From: an uncultured Lachnospiraceae bacterium
GTDB taxonomy: Bacteria; Bacillota; Clostridia; Lachnospirales; Lachnospiraceae
Direction: 5' to 3'
Length of the DNA: 52,701 nt
Assembly: GCA_947652925.1 (NCBI GenBank)
Contig: CANTEW010000015.1
Coordinates: 1 to 52,701 of the forward strand
The position numbers were made by a program, and so were the translations under genes. The notes below the pieces were generated by a model, which saw nothing but the letters and a program-made list of their open reading frames with translations, did no database searches and was not told the DNA's origin. This document shows positions 33,615 through 41,717 of this stretch, piece after piece; the first letter of the stretch is position 1, and every line of letters starts with the position of its first letter.

Positions 33615-34976
33615 TTATCGTTCGGACAGGACCTGGTATCTGAGTGCGTCCTGTACATTCTTGTATGCGGGGCGGATGATCTTATCTGTATTGATCAGCT
33701 CTTCCATGCGGTGGGCGCTCCACCCTACGATACGGGCGATGGCGAACATAGGTGTATACAGTTCGATGGGAAGATCCAGCATACTGTATACGAAGCCGCT
33801 GTAGAAATCCACGTTGGCGCTGACGCCTTTATAGATATGCCGCTCTTCTCCGATGATCTTGGGGGCCAGGCGCTCTACCATGCTGTACAGCTCATATTCC
33901 TCGTGCCGCCCTTTTTCCTGGGCCAGCTTCTCCACAAATCCTTTGAAGATCTGGGCACGGGGGTCAGAGATAGAGTAGATCGCGTGGCCGATACCGTAGA
34001 TCAGTCCGCGTTTGTCGAAGGCTTCTTTGTGCAGCAGTTTTTTCAGATAATCGGATACCTGTTCTTCATCTCTGAAGTCAGTCACATGCTTTTCCATATC
34101 CTGGAACATCTTGACCACTTTGATATTCGCACCGCCGTGTTTTGGGCCTTTTAGGGAACCAAGGGCGGCGGCGATCGCTGAATAAGTGTCTGTGCCCGAA
34201 GAAGACACCACGTGGATGGTAAAGGTCGAGTTATTACCTCCGCCGTGTTCCATATGCAAGATCAAAGCCAGATCCAGGATGGTCGCTTCCAATGCCGTGT
34301 ATTTTTTATCGGGGCGCAGCAAACGCAATATATTTTCTGCCGTAGACAATTCACGGGAAGGTTGATGGATGTACAGGCTCTTTCCACGCATATAATGGTT
34401 ATATGCCTGATAACCATATACAGACAGCATGGGAAAGACGCTGATCAGATTCAGGCATTGGCGCAAGACATTCGGAAGAGAGATATCTTCCGGATTATTG
34501 TCGTAAGAATATAGAGTCAAAACACTCCGGGACAGGGTATTCATCATATCTCTGCTGGGGGCCTTCATGATCACGTCGCGGACAAAGTTGCGGGGCAGGG
34601 AACGCTGGGCAGCCAAAAGATGCTTGAAGCTCTCCAGCTCATCTGGATCTGGCAGCCGTCCGAATAACAGCAGGTAGGTGACTTCTTCAAAACCCAGCCG
34701 TCCGTCCTGGATAAAGCCCTGGGTCAGATCCTCCACATTGATCCCGCGGTAAGAGAGTTCACCTTCACAGGGGATCTTCTTCCCATCTTCCATACGGTAT
34801 GCCTGCACATTTGAGATCTTTGTGAGCCCTGCCAGAACGCCCTGGCCGTTCAGATCCCTCAAGCCCCGTTTTACGTCATATCTTCCATACAGCTCCACGG
34901 GGATCTGACTGTTTTCATAGCAGATATCTGTTAATCGCGTGATCTCTGGTGTTACCTTCATATTGAATCCTGACAT
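33615..34976 (-). CDS. Citrate synthase (citrate/2-methylcitrate synthase family)
   Basis: A 453-residue enzyme that condenses oxaloacetate with acetyl-CoA. The motifs are LSYRGINVEDL, ALILHMEHGGGNNSTF with the first active-site histidine, GSLKGPKHGGANIKV with the second, GIGHAIYSISDPRA, and VDFYSGFVY with the catalytic aspartate. It is longer than the compact 370-residue Bacillus CitZ type and resembles the form found in Clostridia. AAGGAGTG precedes the ATG. No aconitase or isocitrate dehydrogenase gene is adjacent; its likely use is glutamate synthesis through a partial TCA branch. Confidence 0.93.
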   Translation of the reverse strand: MSGFNMKVTPEITRLTDICYENSQIPVELYGRYDVKRGLRDLNGQGVLAGLTKISNVQAYRMEDGKKIPCEGELSYRGINVEDLTQGFIQDGRLGFEEVTYLLLFGRLPDPDELESFKHLLAAQRSLPRNFVRDVIMKAPSRDMMNTLSRSVLTLYSYDNNPEDISLPNVLRQCLNLISVFPMLSVYGYQAYNHYMRGKSLYIHQPSRELSTAENILRLLRPDKKYTALEATILDLALILHMEHGGGNNSTFTIHVVSSSGTDTYSAIAAALGSLKGPKHGGANIKVVKMFQDMEKHVTDFRDEEQVSDYLKKLLHKEAFDKRGLIYGIGHAIYSISDPRAQIFKGFVEKLAQEKGRHEEYELYSMVERLAPKIIGEERHIYKGVSANVDFYSGFVYSMLDLPIELYTPMFAIARIVGWSAHRMEELINTDKIIRPAYKNVQDALRYQVLSER

Positions 34977-35006
34977 TCAAACACTCCTTTCCGTGTTGTC
35001 CACTCT

Positions 35007-35306
35007 CTAGATGCCGGGTGACACGGATGACATGGCGGCACTCAGTGCAGCACCGAACACGACATACATGAGCACCATCAGAACGACACATACGATCCAC
35101 CAGATCAGGTAGGCCCTGCAATAATTGGCACGCGTCTGGTTCTCACTCCCGAAGCCCCACACAAAGAGCATGACGATATTGACACATGGGATCGACATGA
35201 CCAACAAGGTGATCAGCCACTGGCCGATGCCCATGACTGGTTCCATTTCCGGACCGTAGTTCTGTGGTTGTTGTGGTTGTTGTTCTTGAGATCCATTCTC
35301 GTTCAT
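35007..35306 (-). CDS. Small two-helix membrane protein
   Basis: A 99-residue protein. A Q/P/N-rich head (residues 1-25) is followed by two hydrophobic segments at about 28-50 and 68-92. I do not recognise the family with certainty. A longer frame upstream lacks a ribosome site; the ATG at 35306 has GAGGAGG nine bases before it, so this start is well supported. A terminator-like hairpin with its T-run ends exactly where this ribosome site begins. It lies 30 bases before the citrate synthase gene. Confidence 0.75.
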   Translation of the reverse strand: MNENGSQEQQPQQPQNYGPEMEPVMGIGQWLITLLVMSIPCVNIVMLFVWGFGSENQTRANYCRAYLIWWIVCVVLMVLMYVVFGAALSAAMSSVSPGI

Positions 35307-35322
35307 TTTGTTTATCCTCCTC

Positions 35323-35401
35323 AAAAAAGATCCAGGGGAGTATGCAAGATGATGATCCGGGATGTGCAGGCGGTGAGGATCATCATCCGGATACGCCCTG
35401 G
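35323..35401 (-). terminator. Long hairpin with T-run abutting a ribosome site
   Basis: On the minus strand three stacked pairings (35332-35337 with 35396-35401, 35340-35343 with 35391-35394, and a perfect 11-base-pair stem 35348-35358 with 35377-35387) form a stem of about 21 pairs. Six T residues follow at 35328-35323. The Shine-Dalgarno site of the small membrane protein gene starts at 35322. Confidence 0.75.
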
Positions 35402-35413
35402 TAAAACAGTACA

Positions 35414-35442
35414 AGTTTATCATATCCACGCTGAATGTGCAA
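35414..35442 (-). promoter_or_regulatory. Possible promoter ahead of the small membrane protein gene
   Basis: On the minus strand, TTGCAC (35442-35437) and TAAACT (35419-35414) are 17 bases apart. It overlaps the 3' end of the DUF2752 gene. Transcripts would start near 35407, just before the long hairpin. Confidence 0.5.
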
Positions 35443-35866
35443 CTATTGTGCGCAGGGCGGCTGCTATATTGTGGGGAAAATAAACGACGGGCTGCCGGTC
35501 CGGGAAGTACCGTATCATCCGGTATACATAAAAAAGGATGCTCAAGGCCAGAGCGATCGAGACGATCCATCGCATCTTTGGGATGGCGCGGTCTAATATA
35601 TAGCGTGAGATAAAGACCGATATGGCCAGTGCCAGGAACACGTAGAAAAAAGGATGCATCTCAAAAGCCTGCAGCCAGTGTCCTTTAAGGAAGAGCAGCG
35701 CCGCCCGGGTCATGCCGCAGCCGGGGCAGGGCAGGCCCGTGAAGAGGACCAGGGGGCAGATGGGGATACCCAGCAGGCTCATCACGCCCAGATATGCTGC
35801 GGCCAGCAGGACGCCCCTGTAGTATGTCTGGATATCTGTGAGGATCCGTCCTTTGATCTGGTTCAT
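35420..35866 (-). CDS. DUF2752 family membrane protein
   Basis: A 148-residue membrane protein. The family signature LFTGLPCPGCGMTRAALLFLKG (split by residues 40-62) shows the CPxCGMTRA motif. About four hydrophobic segments are present. The family is of unknown function, and the two cysteines might bind metal or form a disulfide. Its ATG overlaps the aminotransferase stop by four bases, so the two are translated together. Confidence 0.88.
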   Translation of the reverse strand: MNQIKGRILTDIQTYYRGVLLAAAYLGVMSLLGIPICPLVLFTGLPCPGCGMTRAALLFLKGHWLQAFEMHPFFYVFLALAISVFISRYILDRAIPKMRWIVSIALALSILFYVYRMIRYFPDRQPVVYFPHNIAAALRTIVAHSAWI

Positions 35867-37080
35867 TTCTGGCGGTATGTGGACAGGAAATCCCGCAGTT
35901 TGCGCACAGCCTTTTCCAGATCTTCCAGGCAGGGCAGGTAGACGATGCGGAAATGATCCGGACTTTTCCAGTTAAAGCCGCTGCCGCTCACCACGAGTAC
36001 GCGTTTTTTACGCAGGAGATCCAGGGCGAACTGTTCATCGTTGGTGATATTGAATCTCTCCACATCTATCTTGGGGAAGATATAGAAGGCGGCCTGGGGT
36101 TTTACCACTGTGATGCCCGGGATATCCTTTAAGGCCCGGTAGATCAGTTCACGCTGTTCATAGATCCGCCCGCCGGGTCTCACATATTCCCGCACGCTCT
36201 GGTATCCCCCCAGACAGGTCTGGATGATGGACTGGGCGGGTACATTGGAACAGAGACGCATATTGGAGAGCATCCGGATGCCTTCCATATATCCTTTCAC
36301 ATGTTCTTTGGGACCGCTCAGGACCATCCATCCTGCGCGGAACCCGGCCACCATGTGGGATTTTGACAGCCCATTGAAAGTGATGCAGAACCGGTCCGGA
36401 GCCAGGGAAGCGATGGATATGTGTTCCTGTCCGTCAAAGACCAGCCGGTCATAGATCTCGTCTGAAAATAAGATCAGGTCGTATTCTCTGGCAAGATCTG
36501 CGATCTGTTCCAGGATCTCCCGAGGATATAGGGCACCTGTGGGATTATTGGGATTGATGATCACGATGGCTTTCGTCCGGTCGGTGATCTTCGCCCGCAT
36601 GTCCTCGATATCCGGATACCAGGCGGACTGTTCGTCGCAGATATAATGGACGGCCTTCCCTCCGGCCAGTGTAGCGGTGCCTGTCCACAGAGGATAATCC
36701 GGGGTGGGTATCAAGATCTCGTCCCCGTCGTTTAAGAGCGCCTGCATACACAGGTTGATCAGTTCGCTGACCCCGTTGCCTGTGTAGATATCGTTCATGG
36801 CCACATTGGGGATCTCCTTGAGCTGGCAGTACTGCATGATCGCTTTCCGGGCGGAGAAGATCCCTCTGGAATCGGAGTATCCCTGGCTGGAGCGGACGGA
36901 ACTCATCATGTCCAAGATCACTTCCTCAGGGGCGGAGAAACCAAATGGAGCGGGATTCCCGATGTTCAGTTTCATGATCTCCATGCCGTTCTCTTCCATA
37001 CGGTCAGCTTCCTCCACGACAGGGCCGCGCACATCGTAGAGTACGTGATCCAGCTTGGAGGATTTTTCAAAATTCCTCAT
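35863..37080 (-). CDS. alaT: Class I PLP aminotransferase, AlaT-like
   Basis: A 405-residue fold-type I aminotransferase. NIGNPAPFGF at the start, NPNNPTGALY near residue 180, SDEIYDRLVFDG near 210, and the PLP-lysine in GLSKSHMVAGFRAGW near 245 are present, as is FRIVYLPC near the end with the carboxylate-binding arginine. The opening residues and overall length match E. coli AlaA/AlaT, which make alanine from pyruvate and glutamate. Substrate choice among related aminotransferases is not certain from sequence. GAGGGA lies ahead of the ATG, and the promoter is at 37136-37164. Confidence 0.9.
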   Translation of the reverse strand: MRNFEKSSKLDHVLYDVRGPVVEEADRMEENGMEIMKLNIGNPAPFGFSAPEEVILDMMSSVRSSQGYSDSRGIFSARKAIMQYCQLKEIPNVAMNDIYTGNGVSELINLCMQALLNDGDEILIPTPDYPLWTGTATLAGGKAVHYICDEQSAWYPDIEDMRAKITDRTKAIVIINPNNPTGALYPREILEQIADLAREYDLILFSDEIYDRLVFDGQEHISIASLAPDRFCITFNGLSKSHMVAGFRAGWMVLSGPKEHVKGYMEGIRMLSNMRLCSNVPAQSIIQTCLGGYQSVREYVRPGGRIYEQRELIYRALKDIPGITVVKPQAAFYIFPKIDVERFNITNDEQFALDLLRKKRVLVVSGSGFNWKSPDHFRIVYLPCLEDLEKAVRKLRDFLSTYRQK

Positions 37081-37135
37081 ACTTTAAGTCCCTCATCATC
37101 TAAAAAATATTCGCCTGTTGGATCGAGTAGTTAAT

Positions 37136-37164
37136 AGCATACAGCAAAAATATCCGGTTTTCAA
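37136..37164 (-). promoter_or_regulatory. Promoter of the minus-strand operon (aminotransferase)
   Basis: On the minus strand, TTGAAA (37164-37159) and TATGCT (37141-37136) are 17 bases apart. Transcription would start near 37129, about 49 bases before the aminotransferase ATG. Confidence 0.75.
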
Positions 37165-37190
37165 GTTTTTTTCTTATCTGTGTAAAATAT

Positions 37191-37219
37191 TTGAAAAAAA
37201 GCCATATCTATGGTAAAAT
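37191..37219 (+). promoter_or_regulatory. Promoter of pyrE
   Basis: TTGAAA (37191-37196), a 17-base spacer and TAAAAT (37214-37219). The leader of about 40 bases is too short for a pyrimidine attenuator, so no PyrR-type control is visible. It is divergent from the aminotransferase promoter 27 bases away. Confidence 0.8.
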
Positions 37220-37265
37220 GGGGAAGATCTTTTGAGTAAAGGAGTAAGGAGCTGTAGGAAAGCGT

Positions 37266-37937
37266 ATGGAGAGTTATAAACAAGGATTTATCGAATTTAT
37301 GATCGACTGTGATGTCTTGAGATTTGGGGATTTTGTGACGAAGAGCGGGCGGAAGACCCCGTTTTTTGTGAATACAGGGTTTTACCGGACGGGGGCGCAG
37401 CTGCGCAGGCTGGGACAGTATTATGCCCGGGCTGTCAAGGAGGCGTTCGGGCTGGAGTTTGATGTATTGTTCGGGCCTGCTTATAAGGGGATCCCCCTGT
37501 CCGTGGCGGCTTCTATGGCCATCAGTGAACTCTATGATAAGGAGATCCGCTATTGTTCCAACAGAAAAGAGGTCAAAGACCATGGCGACAAAGGGATCCT
37601 GCTGGGGAGCCCCCTGTCTGACGGCGACCGGGTGGTGATCATCGAGGATGTGACCACGGCGGGGACATCCATCGCGGAGACCATGCCCATCCTGGGAGCG
37701 CAGGGGGCTGTACAGCCTGTGGGCCTGGTGGTGTCTGTGGACAGGATGGAGAGAGGCCAGGGCAGTCAGAGCGCCCTCAAAGAGATCGAGGAGCGGTACG
37801 GATTTAAGACGACGGCGATCGTGACAATGGAAGAAGTGGTGGAACATCTGTATGGACGGCCGTATCGGGGGCGTGTGATCATAGATGATGCCATGAAAGC
37901 GGCGATCGATGCATATTATAGAGAATATGGGGTCTGA
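37266..37937 (+). CDS. pyrE: Orotate phosphoribosyltransferase
   Basis: A 223-residue enzyme that joins orotate to PRPP to make OMP in pyrimidine synthesis. Features are GRKTPFFVNTG near residue 28, LFGPAYKGIPLS near 74, NRKEVKDHGDKG near 100 with the loop lysines, and the PRPP-binding VVIIEDVTTAGTS near 123. The length is normal. ATG 37266 follows AGGAAAG. It is the only pyr gene in the window; the rest of the pathway must be elsewhere. Confidence 0.96.
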   Translation: MESYKQGFIEFMIDCDVLRFGDFVTKSGRKTPFFVNTGFYRTGAQLRRLGQYYARAVKEAFGLEFDVLFGPAYKGIPLSVAASMAISELYDKEIRYCSNRKEVKDHGDKGILLGSPLSDGDRVVIIEDVTTAGTSIAETMPILGAQGAVQPVGLVVSVDRMERGQGSQSALKEIEERYGFKTTAIVTMEEVVEHLYGRPYRGRVIIDDAMKAAIDAYYREYGV

Positions 37938-37961
37938 TCGGATCTTAAGGAGGAAAAGACT

Positions 37962-38114
37962 ATGAATGAGAAGATATATAAGACTATATCACAGACGGGG
38001 ATCTTGAACCTCACGCTGGGGATCGCGGTGTCGATCATCGGTCTGACCAGCGGGGTGCTGATGATCGTCAGCGGCGCCCGTTTGTTAAAGAGAAAATATG
38101 AGATCACTATATAA
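37962..38114 (+). CDS. Small single-helix membrane protein of 50 residues
   Basis: A short frame that begins with a well-placed AAGGAGG (37948-37954), seven bases before the ATG. Residues about 14-40 form one hydrophobic segment (ILNLTLGIAVSIIGLTSG and beyond), flanked by KIYK at the front and KRK at the back. It lies 24 bases after pyrE and before the VanZ gene. The family is not recognised. The ribosome site and one clean hydrophobic stretch make it likely to be a real gene. Confidence 0.7.
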   Translation: MNEKIYKTISQTGILNLTLGIAVSIIGLTSGVLMIVSGARLLKRKYEITI

Positions 38115-38152
38115 GTACAGGGGTCCAGGAGTTTATTGTTGAGGATGGAGTC

Positions 38153-38611
38153 GTGAGGAAAAGAACAAAAAAGCTGATCCGTTATGCGGGGATGTGCCTA
38201 TTTGTACTGTATATGGCGATGTTGGTGTATTTTTTGTTTTTTGCGGAATCCTATGGGAGGGCGGCGGAGCTGACGAGGGAATACAGGTATAATCTGATCC
38301 CCTTCGTGGAGATACACAGGTTCTGGGTCTACCGGGAGCAGGTGGGGACGCTTGCCATGGTATTGAACATATTCGGGAATGTGGCGGGATTTGTTCCCTT
38401 TGGCTATATCATCCCTGTCATCTATGACAGGTTCCGGAACTGGCTGCTGATCGTGGTCAGCGGTTTTTCCCTGAGCCTTTGTGTGGAGACTGCACAGCTG
38501 ATCTTCCGGGTGGGGAGCTTTGATGTGGATGACCTGATGTTGAATACATTGGGGGCTTACCTGGGGTATGTCTTATTCTGGGTCTGCAATGAGATCAGGA
38601 GGCGTTTCTAG
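38153..38611 (+). CDS. VanZ family membrane protein
   Basis: A 152-residue membrane protein with four hydrophobic segments. RYNLIPFVEIHRFW, NIFGNVAGFVPFGYIIP, SLCVETAQLIF and FDVDDLMLNTLGAYLGY are the hallmark blocks of the VanZ family, including the conserved N, G, E and D residues. Family members have been linked to teicoplanin tolerance and envelope functions, but the biochemical activity is unknown. The start is GTG 38153 after GAGGATGGAG. It ends one base before the next gene. Confidence 0.88.
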   Translation: MRKRTKKLIRYAGMCLFVLYMAMLVYFLFFAESYGRAAELTREYRYNLIPFVEIHRFWVYREQVGTLAMVLNIFGNVAGFVPFGYIIPVIYDRFRNWLLIVVSGFSLSLCVETAQLIFRVGSFDVDDLMLNTLGAYLGYVLFWVCNEIRRRF

Positions 38612-38612
38612 T

Positions 38613-38936
38613 ATGGCAAAACGGTTTAGATATGCATTTGCACAGCAAAAACAGGCGGAGGGCGGGGTGTATTCCGTGGTCCTGGCGGTGGTGTCTTTCG
38701 TGCTGTTTTTGGCAGCGGTGGCGGTCTCCTTTTTTTTGCAGGAGTATGTGATCATCCAGGCGCTGATCGGCGGGATCAGTATCTGCGCCATGCTGCTGGC
38801 GGTGTATGGCTTTTTCATGGGGATGTTCAGTTTCTCTGCAGAGAACAGGATACACTCCATGTGTACGGCGGGCGCTATCGCCAACGGCCTGCTCATGGTA
38901 GGCTGGCTGGGTCTGTACCTGATCGGGGTCTCCTGA
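38613..38936 (+). CDS. Small membrane protein, DUF6142-like
   Basis: A 107-residue protein with three hydrophobic segments (about 24-44, 48-70 and 85-103). The order of a basic head, helix, glycine-rich helix and asparagine-glycine near the end resembles the Lachnospiraceae family DUF6142, though I am not certain of that assignment. ATG 38613 follows AGGAGG by ten bases; a longer frame from 38568 has no ribosome site. It begins one base after the VanZ stop. Confidence 0.7.
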   Translation: MAKRFRYAFAQQKQAEGGVYSVVLAVVSFVLFLAAVAVSFFLQEYVIIQALIGGISICAMLLAVYGFFMGMFSFSAENRIHSMCTAGAIANGLLMVGWLGLYLIGVS

Positions 38937-38963
38937 CCTGATACCTGATACGAAGGAGGATAT

Positions 38964-39548
38964 ATGGAGTCACGGATAGAAAAACAGATGGATTTTCTGC
39001 GGGAGATCGATAAATTGAAGCAGATCGGGAGGCAGAGTTATCTGACGGACGGGGGACGTAAGGAGAATGACGCGGAGCATTCCTGGCATCTGGCCATGTG
39101 TGCCCTGGTGCTGAGAGAATATATGCCGGAGCCGGTGGATGTGGCCAGGACAGTGGAGATGGTCCTGGCCCATGACCTTGTGGAGATACGGGCGGGGGAT
39201 GCCTATGCGTATGACGCCCAGGCCCAGGCAGCCCAGCGCGAGAAAGAGACAAAGGCGGCGGAGGAGCTGTTCGGCATACTGCCGGAAGATCAGAAAAGAT
39301 ATCTGAAAGATCTCTGGGAGGAGTTTGAGGCCTGCGAGAGCAGAGAAGCGAGATTTGCCCGCGTCCTGGATAACTGTCAGCCGCTGCTGTTGGATGATGC
39401 TTCAGGGGGAAAGAGCTGGCGGGAACATGGGATCAGGAAAGAGCAGGTCTACGAGCGGAACGGGAGAGTCAGGGAGTGGGCGCCTGAGATCTGGGACTAT
39501 ATGGAAAGACTGATCCAGAAACACGTGGAACTTGGAAACCTATTATGA
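38964..39548 (+). CDS. HD-domain phosphohydrolase (YfbR/HDDC2-like)
   Basis: A 194-residue metal-dependent hydrolase. ENDAEHSWHLAMCAL near residue 32 holds the first histidines, LAHDLVEIRAGDAYAYD near residue 69 the HD pair and the E-x2-x-AGD motif typical of YfbR-type 5'-nucleotidases, and a later aspartate in LDNCQPLLLD completes the set. Relatives dephosphorylate deoxynucleoside monophosphates, which would fit the nearby nucleotide genes. ATG 38964 follows GAAGGAGG. The next gene starts 58 bases later. Confidence 0.9.
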   Translation: MESRIEKQMDFLREIDKLKQIGRQSYLTDGGRKENDAEHSWHLAMCALVLREYMPEPVDVARTVEMVLAHDLVEIRAGDAYAYDAQAQAAQREKETKAAEELFGILPEDQKRYLKDLWEEFEACESREARFARVLDNCQPLLLDDASGGKSWREHGIRKEQVYERNGRVREWAPEIWDYMERLIQKHVELGNLL

Positions 39549-39605
39549 AAGTCCCGGGAAAGTCCCGGCAAGCGGCTTTCATCTACGATCGATCGGAAGA
39601 GGTGT

Positions 39606-41645
39606 ATGACAGAGTTGGAGAGTTTATTGGAAGAGCGGTGGGAGCTGGCCTCCCAGAGGGTGGCACAGATCGCAGGCGAGGCGAAAGATGGTACGGCATG
39701 GGAGGGATATTTTTCTGGGATGGCGTCTTTTCTCCAGCTGGCGGTGGAGACAGGGCGAAAATGGCAGCAGTCCACCCCAGAGGAAAAACGGAGGAGGAAC
39801 GCGCTTTTGTACGGAGATATCCTGCCCGCGGCGTATGGACATTGCTATGGAGATCCTGCCTACGCGGTGGAAAAGCTGGGAGAGTGCGGGAGGTACTTGA
39901 GCTTTCTGTATAGTGAACTCCGGGGTATGATCGTCTATGCGATGGAAGGCCGTCTATGGGATATGACGGTGTGCTGTGAGCTTTTTCTGGAAGTTTACGG
40001 TGTTTTTGAGAGAGAAGGGGGCAGGGGAGTCGATCCGAAGGGACTGCGCGATATCTTGTATTGGTATGTGAGCGATCACTGTGACGAGATGGTGGAGAGG
40101 CGTATCCGGGAGCAGGTGGATCCCTCCTGCTCTTTTGCAGTACGCATCATCATGGGAGCGGATCTGACCTCGCCGGACTATCTGTATGACTTCGGGGAAT
40201 GGGTGACGGACAGCGAACGGCAGGTGGCTGTGTTCCTGGGCAGCCTCAGCCAGCAGGAGATCGATCAGATGGCGCGCACATACACGGAAGGCTATCGGAT
40301 GGGATTTATCAATACCAATAAAGACCTGTCCAAGAAAGAGACTGTGAACATCCGATACTGTCTGGGTTTTGAGCGGGTAGTGCGCGCCGCCATCCTGCAG
40401 TTTCGGGAGATGGGCCTCTCTCCTGTGATCTACCGGGCGGCGGCCCATGTCATCAATAAGAGGCAGCACCACCGCATCGGTTATCATGGACATGTCCCCA
40501 ACAAACAGTTTGACTATGACCACCGGGGGGATGCGGCGCTCTTCCTGGACGAGGATCTGGTACAGCGGAAACTACGGGCAACACAGAGGGCTTATGAGAA
40601 ATACAGAGAGCTGGCGGATGTACATGCAGGCCCCGCGGTGATGGAGATATTCGGGGAGACGCCTTTTACCCCCCAGAGCTGTCCGGAAGCCTTTGTCCTG
40701 TCCGACAGACAGCAGAAACTCCAGGTGTCCTGCGATAATCAGCTGGCGCAGATCACAAACCGTTATATCAAAGGCGAGGAGCGCAGCTTTACGATCATCG
40801 CCTGGCCGGTGCCGGAGATCGGGGAGGATTTTCAGGAGATCTTCCGGGAAGTGATGAAGATCAACACACTGGATGCCAAGCTGTATGAGCAGATACAGCA
40901 GACCATCATCCAGGCGCTGGATCAGGGAGACCGCGTACACATCCAGGGGAGGAACGGCAACCGGACGGATCTGACCGTGGCGCTTTATCCCCTGGAGGAT
41001 GTGGGCAGCCAGACGGCATTTGAGAACTGTGTGGCGGATGTGAACATCCCTGTGGGGGAAGTGTTCACGTCCCCTCGATTGAAAGGTACGTCTGGGATCC
41101 TCCATGTGAGCCGGGTGTACTTAAATGAGCTGCTGTACCGGGATCTGGAACTGAGATTTGAGGACGGCATGATCACAGGATATACATGCGCTAATTTTGG
41201 AGATGAAGAGGAGAACAGGGCCTATATCCGGGAAAACCTCCTCTACCACCATGAGACGCTGCCCATGGGTGAGTTTGCCATCGGTACGAACACAACGGCT
41301 TATGTGGCTGCAAGGAGATATCAGATAGAAGATAAGCTTCCTATATTAATAGCGGAGAAAATGGGTCCACATTTTGCAGTGGGCGATACCTGCTACAGCT
41401 GGTCGGAAGATATCGCCGTATACAACCCGGACGGCCGGGAGGTGATCGCAAGGGATAACGAAGTCTCCATCTTGCGCAGGCAAGATAAAGAGAAGGCGTA
41501 TATGGGATGCCATACGGATATCACGATCCCCTACGACGAGCTGGGGCATATACGGGTATGCACACCCCAGGGGGCGGTGTCGATCCTGGAGGACGGCCGG
41601 TTTGTGCTGCCGGGGACGGAAGCGCTGAATGAGGCGTTTGGATGA
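39606..41645 (+). CDS. M29 aminopeptidase with long N-terminal extension
   Basis: A 679-residue protein. The C-terminal half (about 300-679) matches peptidase M29 (AmpS/PepS/AmpT): HIQGRNGNRTDLTVAL, VNIPVGEVFTSPRL with a metal glutamate, LPMGEFAIGTNTTAYV with the second, KMGPHFAVGDTCYS with a histidine, and GCHTDITIPY with the last H-x-D pair. These proteins are normally about 410 residues. The first 290 residues are an additional mostly helical region rich in W, Y, R, E without a motif I know. It could be a processing, oligomerisation or recognition domain. The cytoplasmic enzyme would remove N-terminal residues from peptides. ATG 39606 follows GAAGAGG. Confidence 0.88.
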   Translation: MTELESLLEERWELASQRVAQIAGEAKDGTAWEGYFSGMASFLQLAVETGRKWQQSTPEEKRRRNALLYGDILPAAYGHCYGDPAYAVEKLGECGRYLSFLYSELRGMIVYAMEGRLWDMTVCCELFLEVYGVFEREGGRGVDPKGLRDILYWYVSDHCDEMVERRIREQVDPSCSFAVRIIMGADLTSPDYLYDFGEWVTDSERQVAVFLGSLSQQEIDQMARTYTEGYRMGFINTNKDLSKKETVNIRYCLGFERVVRAAILQFREMGLSPVIYRAAAHVINKRQHHRIGYHGHVPNKQFDYDHRGDAALFLDEDLVQRKLRATQRAYEKYRELADVHAGPAVMEIFGETPFTPQSCPEAFVLSDRQQKLQVSCDNQLAQITNRYIKGEERSFTIIAWPVPEIGEDFQEIFREVMKINTLDAKLYEQIQQTIIQALDQGDRVHIQGRNGNRTDLTVALYPLEDVGSQTAFENCVADVNIPVGEVFTSPRLKGTSGILHVSRVYLNELLYRDLELRFEDGMITGYTCANFGDEEENRAYIRENLLYHHETLPMGEFAIGTNTTAYVAARRYQIEDKLPILIAEKMGPHFAVGDTCYSWSEDIAVYNPDGREVIARDNEVSILRRQDKEKAYMGCHTDITIPYDELGHIRVCTPQGAVSILEDGRFVLPGTEALNEAFG

Positions 41646-41656
41646 TCCTTTCCCCA

Positions 41657-41686
41657 TTGACAAAGGGAAACCAGGTGTAATACAAT
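41657..41686 (+). promoter_or_regulatory. Promoter of the purine gene cluster
   Basis: A perfect TTGACA (41657-41662) and TACAAT (41681-41686) with an 18-base spacer. The leader before purE is only about 25 bases, so there is no room for a guanine riboswitch. Confidence 0.8.
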
Positions 41687-41717
41687 GTCAGCAAGATAGA
41701 TAAGGAGGCAAGAACGA

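Noticed and set aside
33267-34154. Plus-strand open frame of 295 codons
   Set aside because: It is opposite the well-supported citrate synthase and patatin genes and has no motif of its own.
41687-41717. Guanine or PRPP riboswitch ahead of purE
   Set aside because: The leader after the promoter is only about 25 bases, too short for an aptamer.
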